Shown here in pieces: positions 58,220 through 64,000 of a stretch of 64,000 nucleotides of DNA. Source of the stretch: JAIXWP01 sp041391745 (GTDB lineage: Bacteria > Bacteroidota > Bacteroidia > Flavobacteriales_D > Sanyastnellaceae). The stretch is taken from positions 5,479 through 69,478 of the forward strand of contig JAWKNK010000018.1 of assembly GCA_041391745.1 (NCBI GenBank), in the 5' to 3' direction. The first letter of the stretch is position 1. Each line of letters opens with the position of its first letter. Under the pieces are notes generated by a model. It was not told the origin of the DNA. It made no database searches and was given only the letters and a program-made list of their open reading frames with translations. Made by a program: the position numbers and the translations under genes.

Positions 58220-58966
58220 ATGAAACAAAGACTCCTCTTCTTGATATTGATGTTGGTATTTGTAGCGTGCCAAAAGGAAGACACTACAAATCCCGAGTTG
58301 TTTGATTTTAAAGTGAATGGTCTGTCGGATGTCACTTTGAGCTTGGCTCAGGGGAGCGCCATCACTGCGACCTATTCCTTTTCTGATGATATGGAATTGA
58401 ATCAATCTAAAACGGCAATGTCAAGTGGAGGAGTTTTTTATAGTGAAGGACCTGCATCTATTTTTTCTCCAATAAATTATGGGGATTGGACTGATTTTAA
58501 AATCAACGAACTTTCTGGTAAATCGGGGAGTGCGAATGATGAATTTACAATGCCTGATACTATTGATGGGTATTGGACAATTGCTGCTAACGTCATTGAT
58601 GTAACCGGGAATTTGACAAGCTTTGAGAAAGTAGTAAACGTTCGAAATACCGCCCGCCCTCAGTTTTATTTTAATGATTTAAGCCCGGCCGTTTCAGGCA
58701 ACGTTTGGGAAGCTACAAGTCCTCAAACCATTTCACTCATGGGAGAAATTCAAGATTTAACCGTTGTGGATTCACTTTTTAGAATCGTTAGATTATCGAA
58801 TACTACCATCCTTTCAGATACCATTGTGATTTACAACTCTAACTACGATTTGAGTAATCTTACATTTCCTGAGTGGACTTCTACAGGCAATTACAATATC
58901 TCTTTGAGAGCTCGAAATGCTCAAGGAAAGTCAACCACTGTGTCAGGAGTATTTAAATTGCAGTAA
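58220..58966 (+). CDS. Second DUF4625-type lipoprotein
   Basis: 248 residues. Lipoprotein signal ending LVFVAC, spacer QKEDT. Same two-sandwich plan as the gene before it (SFSDDMELNQSKTAMSSG; DTIDGYWTIAANVIDVTGNL; a second repeat from about 155), but the His clusters are absent, so the two copies have diverged in function. 20 bases after the first copy and overlapping the next start by one base (TAATG at 58964-58968), so one operon. Role unknown. Confidence 0.75.
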   Translation: MKQRLLFLILMLVFVACQKEDTTNPELFDFKVNGLSDVTLSLAQGSAITATYSFSDDMELNQSKTAMSSGGVFYSEGPASIFSPINYGDWTDFKINELSGKSGSANDEFTMPDTIDGYWTIAANVIDVTGNLTSFEKVVNVRNTARPQFYFNDLSPAVSGNVWEATSPQTISLMGEIQDLTVVDSLFRIVRLSNTTILSDTIVIYNSNYDLSNLTFPEWTSTGNYNISLRARNAQGKSTTVSGVFKLQ

Positions 58967-59619
58967 TGGATAATGCATCACTTGTAGCACAAACGGAGCA
59001 ATTCGTAAAAGAACAATTAAGGAATGCTGAAGGTGGACATGATTGGTTTCATATTGAGCGTGTGTGGAGAAATTCAAAATTAATTGCTGCATCTGAATCA
59101 TGTGATTTGTTGGTGGTGGAGTTGGCGGCATTGCTCCACGACATTGCTGACTCAAAATTTCATGATGGTGATGAAGAGATCGGACCGCGCACTGCACGCG
59201 CATTTCTTGAAAATTTGGAATTGGATCATTCTAGAATTGATCATGTAGTATCTATCATCGAAAACGTTTCTTTCAAAGGAGGAAAAGGCAAGCGCAGTCA
59301 TGAATCAATTGAATTAGACATTGTGCAAGATGCCGATAGATTGGACGCCATTGGTGCCATAGGAATCGCTCGAACGTTTAATTATGGTGGATTTAAAAAT
59401 AGAGCGATCTATGATCCGAATATTGCTCCCAACCTTCACATGACGAAGGAGGAGTACAAAAAAAGCGAAGCTCCTACTATCAATCACTTTTATGAAAAGC
59501 TTTTACTTCTTAAAGACTTGATGAATACCAGCACGGGGATGAAATTAGCTCAGCAGCGCCATGATTACATGGAGCAGTTCTTAGAGCAATTTTATGAAGA
59601 GTGGGAGGGGAGGCGCTAG
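58966..59619 (+). CDS. HD-domain phosphohydrolase (YedJ-like)
   Basis: 217 residues. HD-superfamily metal site in order: GGHDWFHIERVWRNSKLI (first His), VELAALLHDIADSKFHDGDE (HD pair), and DIVQDADRLDAIGAIGIART (last Asp), with YGGFKNRAIYDPN near the end. The spacing and the DADRLDAIGAIG motif match YedJ/YpgQ-type hydrolases that act on nucleotides or related phosphates in the cytoplasm. It overlaps the stop of the second DUF4625 gene by one base, although a link to metal uptake is not obvious. Confidence 0.9.
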   Translation: MDNASLVAQTEQFVKEQLRNAEGGHDWFHIERVWRNSKLIAASESCDLLVVELAALLHDIADSKFHDGDEEIGPRTARAFLENLELDHSRIDHVVSIIENVSFKGGKGKRSHESIELDIVQDADRLDAIGAIGIARTFNYGGFKNRAIYDPNIAPNLHMTKEEYKKSEAPTINHFYEKLLLLKDLMNTSTGMKLAQQRHDYMEQFLEQFYEEWEGRR

Positions 59620-59631
59620 AATCATAGGAAT

Positions 59632-59662
59632 TTGTAAATAAGTGAATTTAGCCTTACGTTTG
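59632..59662 (+). promoter_or_regulatory. Promoter of the 1,095-residue T9SS gene
   Basis: TTG (59632-59634), 20-base spacer, TACGTTTG (59655-59662), a full consensus match ending 33 bases before ATG 59696. Confidence 0.65.
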
Positions 59663-59695
59663 GTGGAAGAAACCAATTATCTAAACCAAACCAAA

Positions 59696-62600
59696 ATGAA
59701 GTTATTCTACTTCTCTCTAGGCCTTCTATTCTTTGTACTTTCGATTGAATCAATAGGTCAAACTCCTTGTTCAGGCGTTGCTGGCGTGATAGGTGTGACG
59801 GGTTACAACAACACCGACGGTGGATTCTATCAGTTTTGTGAAGGTTCTGATATTGGACTTTCTTTAAACAATGCAATCCTTCCTGACGGAGTGAATGCTT
59901 ATGATTACTCTTGGCAATTTTCAACCTTGGAAATTACCAACACAACCAGCCCTTTATTGAGCATTAATTCTCTGCCAAATGGAGTATATAATTTAGAGCT
60001 TCATATTTCTCAAAGTAATTCTTGCGAGTCTGTGATTCCTGTGGATATGCCTATTTCAATTGTGGCTTATCCAACAATCAATATTCCAACATCAATAAGC
60101 GTATGCGAGGGCGGAACTGGCGAATTGGTAGGTGCTTATAGCCAAAACGCTATCGGAGCAGGAGTTCCTATTTCTGTAGAAACAGTTTCTCAATTGGTGG
60201 ATGTCACTACTTCTACTTTCACATTTCCAATTGCTGACGTTACAGACGGTGCTACCATCACTAACTGCGATCAAATCATCAATGCTTTTGTGAACATGGA
60301 ACATTCTTACATGGGGGATCTCACTATTCGTTTGATTTGTCCAAATGGTCAACAAGCTACGCTGCATCAAGGTGGAGGCGGTGGAACTTTTATCGGTCAG
60401 CCTGTTGATAATACCAACGGAACAGCTGGTGTTGGCTTCGACTACTATTGGGTGGAAGGTTCTCCAAATGGTACTTGGGCATCAAACAATGGAGGAACGC
60501 TTGCAAGTGGCGAATATGCACCTGTTGGTAGCCTTTGCGATTTGGTAGGCTGCCCTGTTGCAGGTACTTGGACATACACGTTTACAGATAATGCCGCAGC
60601 TGACGATGGTTTCTTGTTTGAATATGGCGTTACGCTTTCAGCTGAATTTTTCAATCAATTCGAAACATATACTGCTACAATCGGTGCAGGTGCAGACTCT
60701 TCTTTTTGGTCTGGTCCTGCTATCCTCATGTCTGATCCGAATGGCGACGTAATTGAAATCGCTGGTAATGAATTAGGCACTTTCGATTATATTTATTCAG
60801 TAACCAACAGTGCTGGCTGCACTTCAACTTCTCAAACAGAAGTATCAGTTTCTCCAGTGCCAGCAGAACTTGTTGTGGATGCAGGTTTTGATTTCGTTTA
60901 TTCGAATATCAATAATCAACTCAACGGAAATGTGTACGTTCAAAACGAATGTAACAATACACTCGAGTTCCAATATTGCTTGAGAAATACTACAGACCTC
61001 ACTTATACTTATTGTCCGGAAACCTATTTCAATTGTAGCGCTCCGATTCATTTATTGTTCGCATCTGGAGCGCTTGAGGTCAACTTCGATTACGTAAGAG
61101 TTTATGATGGACCATCCAACACTGATCCATTACTTGGAGAGTTTGACGGGACATTGACCGGACTTCAGTTTACGAGTTCTCACCCTTCGGGATGTATCAC
61201 GTTAGTTTTTCACACCGACGTTTCTATTTCTTGTTCTAACGGAAATCAACCTCCTGTTGTGGTTCAGCTTTCTGCGAATTCAGTGGGCACTGCGAGCTAT
61301 TACTGGACACCCGCAGATTATTTGAGCAACGCAAATGTGCTCAATCCAAATATCACACAGACGGGTGAAGAGATTTTTGTTCTGCACGGATACATGGACA
61401 ATTTTGAAGCATGTCATGTAACAGATACAGTAGTGGTTCAAATGCCAACCAATTTTATTTCCGGTCGCGTATTCCAAGACTTAAACTCCAATGGTGTATT
61501 CAATGTTGGTGATGCATTGATGCCTTACTATCCTGTAAATATCAATGGTTTCACAGTGTCGTCAGATGCAAATGGAGACTATTCATTTCCTGGTGATGTG
61601 GGAAACAATACTGTGAGCATCGATTATGATGCAAACATTTGGCAGCCAACAACTCCTACATCGCTTAACGCAACGATTCTTGGTAATGAGAATTTAAGTG
61701 GATACAATTTTGGATTGATTGCCAACGGCAGCGTGATGCAAGTGGACGGTGCAATCAGCGGTTATCAAGGCATCTGTGATTCAGAAACGGAAATCATCGT
61801 TACTCTAACTAATTCTGGGAATCAAACCGCAAGTGGTACTTTCCTTCTAACCATAGATCCTGCTTTGGTGGTTACGGGTATCAATCCTTTCCCATTAAGC
61901 TACGTAAATAATCAAGCAGAATTTAGTTACAGCAATTTGGGTGTTGGTATGACTTCAAGCTTTTACATCCAAATTCAAAATCCTGGAGCGAATTATTCTG
62001 GTTCTTTAATCAATAACACGCTAACTGTTTATGTAAATAACGGCACTTCTACCGAGGTGACGGACATGGTTGTAAGTTCACAACCTTTTGCTTGTACTAG
62101 CGGTGTTCAATCGAAACAAGAAACTACTGGAATTGGTGTGGATCATTCGGTGAACCAAAACGCAGATTTGGTTTACTTGATTTCATTTACAAATCCATAT
62201 CTAACCAATAGCGCAAACATCATCATCACGGATGAGATCGATCCATCTTTGGATGCATCAACCATTCAAGTATTAGGAAGTAGTCACCCAGTGACATACA
62301 ACATACTTCCTGGAGGTGCAGTGCAGTTTGTATTTGCAGGAATCAATTTGGAATCATTTACCGCGGGTAATGGCGCTTCTGGTTTTGTTCAGTTTAGCGT
62401 AGCTCAGAATTCAAACGTTCCATTGGGTACTTTGATTCATAATTCTGCCTCGATTCAACATGTTGGTTTAGGAACACAGATTACCAATATGACAAGCAAT
62501 GTTGTAAACGGTTGTACTTCGATGGCATTGGCGATTATTCAAGATGCAAACGACCCAACACTTTACACTACGAATCTAGAAGGTGTGATTATCGATTGGT

Positions 62601-62980
62601 ATTTGAATGGCGAGTTGATTGCAGAAAATCTTTCAAACGTTATTGTGGAAGATGCGGGAACACTTACTGCCACAGCTTATTCAGCTGGTGGTTGTATTTG
62701 GGAAGCTCCAGGGGTGACCATTACGAATGTGGAAATGCTGGAAGGTGCGGATGCTTTTGCCATTTGGCCCAACCCTGCTAATGATAATATCCAATGGTCG
62801 ATCGACTCTAAGTTGAAATCACTTCAGGTTTATGATGCCATAGGCCGATTGGTATATCAGTCCAACATCAATCGCATGAATCAATTGGATATTGTAGATT
62901 GGACCTCAGGAAGCTACCATTTTGTGTTTACTACTGAAAATGGTACTACCCTTCACCGCCAAGTGCAGGTAGTTCATTAA
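59696..62980 (+). CDS. Large T9SS-secreted protein with P-domain-like, CUB-like and SdrD-B/DUF11-like modules
   Basis: 1,094 residues from ATG 59696 (MKLFYFSLGLLFFVLSIESI, signal peptide). A region at about 165-325 resembles proprotein-convertase P domains (VNMEHSYMGDLTIRLICPNG, GTWTYTFTDNAAADDGFLFE). About 410-525 is CUB-like (LEVNFDYVRVYDGPSNTDPL, with paired Cys). About 590-680 is SdrD-B-like (ISGRVFQDLNSNGVFNVGDA, SDANGDYSFPG). About 690-935 is DUF11-like (LTNSGNQTASGTFLLTIDP, SFTNPYLTNSANIIITDEID). The end is a type A sorting domain (FAIWPNPANDNIQWS). A surface or secreted role is clear; the ligand or target is not. Confidence 0.87.
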   Translation: MKLFYFSLGLLFFVLSIESIGQTPCSGVAGVIGVTGYNNTDGGFYQFCEGSDIGLSLNNAILPDGVNAYDYSWQFSTLEITNTTSPLLSINSLPNGVYNLELHISQSNSCESVIPVDMPISIVAYPTINIPTSISVCEGGTGELVGAYSQNAIGAGVPISVETVSQLVDVTTSTFTFPIADVTDGATITNCDQIINAFVNMEHSYMGDLTIRLICPNGQQATLHQGGGGGTFIGQPVDNTNGTAGVGFDYYWVEGSPNGTWASNNGGTLASGEYAPVGSLCDLVGCPVAGTWTYTFTDNAAADDGFLFEYGVTLSAEFFNQFETYTATIGAGADSSFWSGPAILMSDPNGDVIEIAGNELGTFDYIYSVTNSAGCTSTSQTEVSVSPVPAELVVDAGFDFVYSNINNQLNGNVYVQNECNNTLEFQYCLRNTTDLTYTYCPETYFNCSAPIHLLFASGALEVNFDYVRVYDGPSNTDPLLGEFDGTLTGLQFTSSHPSGCITLVFHTDVSISCSNGNQPPVVVQLSANSVGTASYYWTPADYLSNANVLNPNITQTGEEIFVLHGYMDNFEACHVTDTVVVQMPTNFISGRVFQDLNSNGVFNVGDALMPYYPVNINGFTVSSDANGDYSFPGDVGNNTVSIDYDANIWQPTTPTSLNATILGNENLSGYNFGLIANGSVMQVDGAISGYQGICDSETEIIVTLTNSGNQTASGTFLLTIDPALVVTGINPFPLSYVNNQAEFSYSNLGVGMTSSFYIQIQNPGANYSGSLINNTLTVYVNNGTSTEVTDMVVSSQPFACTSGVQSKQETTGIGVDHSVNQNADLVYLISFTNPYLTNSANIIITDEIDPSLDASTIQVLGSSHPVTYNILPGGAVQFVFAGINLESFTAGNGASGFVQFSVAQNSNVPLGTLIHNSASIQHVGLGTQITNMTSNVVNGCTSMALAIIQDANDPTLYTTNLEGVIIDWYLNGELIAENLSNVIVEDAGTLTATAYSAGGCIWEAPGVTITNVEMLEGADAFAIWPNPANDNIQWSIDSKLKSLQVYDAIGRLVYQSNINRMNQLDIVDWTSGSYHFVFTTENGTTLHRQVQVVH

Positions 62981-63014
62981 GAAAGTCGTACTTTCGCGCT
63001 CGATTTTTTAAAAG

Positions 63015-64000
63015 ATGAGCAATATTCAGGAAATTAAGCGCAGAAAGACTTTTGCAATTATCAGTCACCCGGATGCCGGTAAAACAACCTTGACTGAAAA
63101 GTTGCTGCTTTTTGGTGGTGCCATTCAAACGGCGGGTGCGGTGAAGAGTAACAAGATTACTAAAACTGCAGCTTCCGACTTTATGGAAATTGAGCGTCAG
63201 AGAGGTATCTCCGTTGCCACTTCTGTAATGGTTTTTGAATACAATGGCATGCAGGTGAATCTGCTCGATACTCCTGGTCACAAAGATTTCGCTGAAGATA
63301 CCTACCGCACGCTTACCGCTGTAGACAGTGTAATTCTCGTCATTGACAGTTCGAAAGGGGTAGAGGAACAAACCAAGCGCTTAATGGAAGTATGCCGTAT
63401 GCGCGATACCCCCGTTATTGTTTTCATCAATAAAATGGACCTTGAAGGTCGCGATCCTTTCGATTTGTTGGATGAGTTGGAGGAAACTTTAGATATTAAA
63501 GTCCAGCCATTCTCTTGGCCAATCAGCCAAGGGTATTCTTTCAAAGGGGTATATAAAATCTTTGATAAAAAGCTTCACTTATTCGAATCATCGAAAACAA
63601 AAATCACCGCAGATGTTGTTTCTATCGATGACTTGAACGATCCTCGATTGGATCAATTGACAGGGGAGTATGCCCATCAACTTCGCGAAGACGTAGAGTT
63701 GATTGATAGCGTTTACGATCCTTTCGATCAACAAAAATATTTGGATGGAAAATTGGCTCCCGTTTTCTTCGGTAGCGCGATGAATAATTTTGGTGTGAAA
63801 GAATTGCTCGACAAGTTCATCGAAATCGCACCAATCCCGCAACACAGAGATACGACAAAGGGTACCGTTGAACCCACCGACCCGAAGTTCTCTGGTTTTG
63901 TTTTTAAAATTCACGCCAATATCGATCCGCGCCACCGCGATAGAATTGCATTCATGCGCGTGTGCAGCGGGAAATTTGAAAAGAATAAATTCTATTCTCA
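63015..64000 (+). CDS. prfC: Peptide chain release factor 3 (partial, runs off the window)
   Basis: First 328 codons from ATG 63015 (MSNIQEIKRRKTFAIISHPD). GTPase motifs: HPDAGKTTLTEKLL (G1 P-loop), RQRGISVATSVMVFEYN (switch I), LLDTPGHKDFAEDTYRTLTA (G3), VFINKMDLEGRDPFDLLDEL (G4). The RF3-specific stretch FKGVYKIFDKKLHLFESSKT and the domain II start FSGFVFKIHANIDPRHRDRI follow. RF3 recycles release factors RF1/RF2 after termination, in the cytoplasm. The frame is intact to the window edge. Confidence 0.97.
   Translation, partial: MSNIQEIKRRKTFAIISHPDAGKTTLTEKLLLFGGAIQTAGAVKSNKITKTAASDFMEIERQRGISVATSVMVFEYNGMQVNLLDTPGHKDFAEDTYRTLTAVDSVILVIDSSKGVEEQTKRLMEVCRMRDTPVIVFINKMDLEGRDPFDLLDELEETLDIKVQPFSWPISQGYSFKGVYKIFDKKLHLFESSKTKITADVVSIDDLNDPRLDQLTGEYAHQLREDVELIDSVYDPFDQQKYLDGKLAPVFFGSAMNNFGVKELLDKFIEIAPIPQHRDTTKGTVEPTDPKFSGFVFKIHANIDPRHRDRIAFMRVCSGKFEKNKFYS

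Noticed and set aside
1..64000. tRNA, rRNA, prophage or replication origin
   Set aside because: No such sequence or gene set was recognised on either strand.

Overview
The window looks like the chromosome of a gliding or predatory-type Bacteroidota, most likely of the order Flavobacteriales. The signs are: many secreted proteins ending in type IX secretion (T9SS) sorting domains, one ending in a gliding-motility-associated (type B) domain, SprB/PKD-like repeats, many lipoproteins with a Cys-Lys-Lys-Asp start, TonB-dependent receptors, and promoters of the Bacteroidota form TTG-N17-20-TAnnTTTG. No rRNA, tRNA or CRISPR array was seen.

Layout. 1-1.43 kb: end of a TonB receptor and its partner beta-propeller lipoprotein. 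1.43-10.97 kb: an accessory island bracketed by two inversely oriented arrays of a 9-bp TAACTNNNN repeat. It holds a degraded Rhs gene, several displaced Rhs 3' pieces that keep the conserved core plus different C-terminal tips, small neighbour genes that may be immunity genes, a YhcG/DUF1016 nuclease, and nested IS3 and IS66 remnants. 11.1-12.5 kb: a di-haem cytochrome c peroxidase. 12.5-19.0 kb: a gene-poor, eroded stretch filled with about eight copies of a long-hairpin repeat, a decayed RelE/ParE toxin-antitoxin pair and one intact IS110-family element.

19-23.6 kb: an operon with a coiled-coil membrane protein, an S41 protease and paaZ. 23.7-31.6 kb: metal genes (MbnP-like lipoprotein, MbnH-like di-haem peroxidase, RND adaptor, a CzcA-TolC fusion). 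31.7-35.4 kb: T9SS proteins. 35.5-37.5 kb: moaC-mobA-thioesterase. 37.4-46.9 kb: a secreted GH13 amylase divergent from a four-repeat starch-binding-like T9SS protein, then two more large T9SS proteins. 47-54.6 kb: CHAP protein, acyltransferase, phospholipase/nuclease-like protein, ComB-like phosphatase, gcvT, S9 peptidase. 54.7-59.0 kb: a probable metal-uptake locus (His-rich protein, TonB receptor, two DUF4625 lipoproteins). 59-64 kb: HD hydrolase, a 1,095-residue T9SS protein, and the start of prfC.

The strongest finding is in the IS110 element. Its left non-coding end can be folded into a two-loop bridge RNA. The guide segments of the target loop match the two flanks of its own insertion site inside the hairpin repeat, and the donor loop carries an exact 8-nt copy of the element's right end. 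The second is the Rhs C-terminal cassette graveyard.

More than a dozen conserved genes carry single-base frameshifts, several of them in short homopolymers. Most are probably consensus indel errors, so I annotate those genes across the break and note it.
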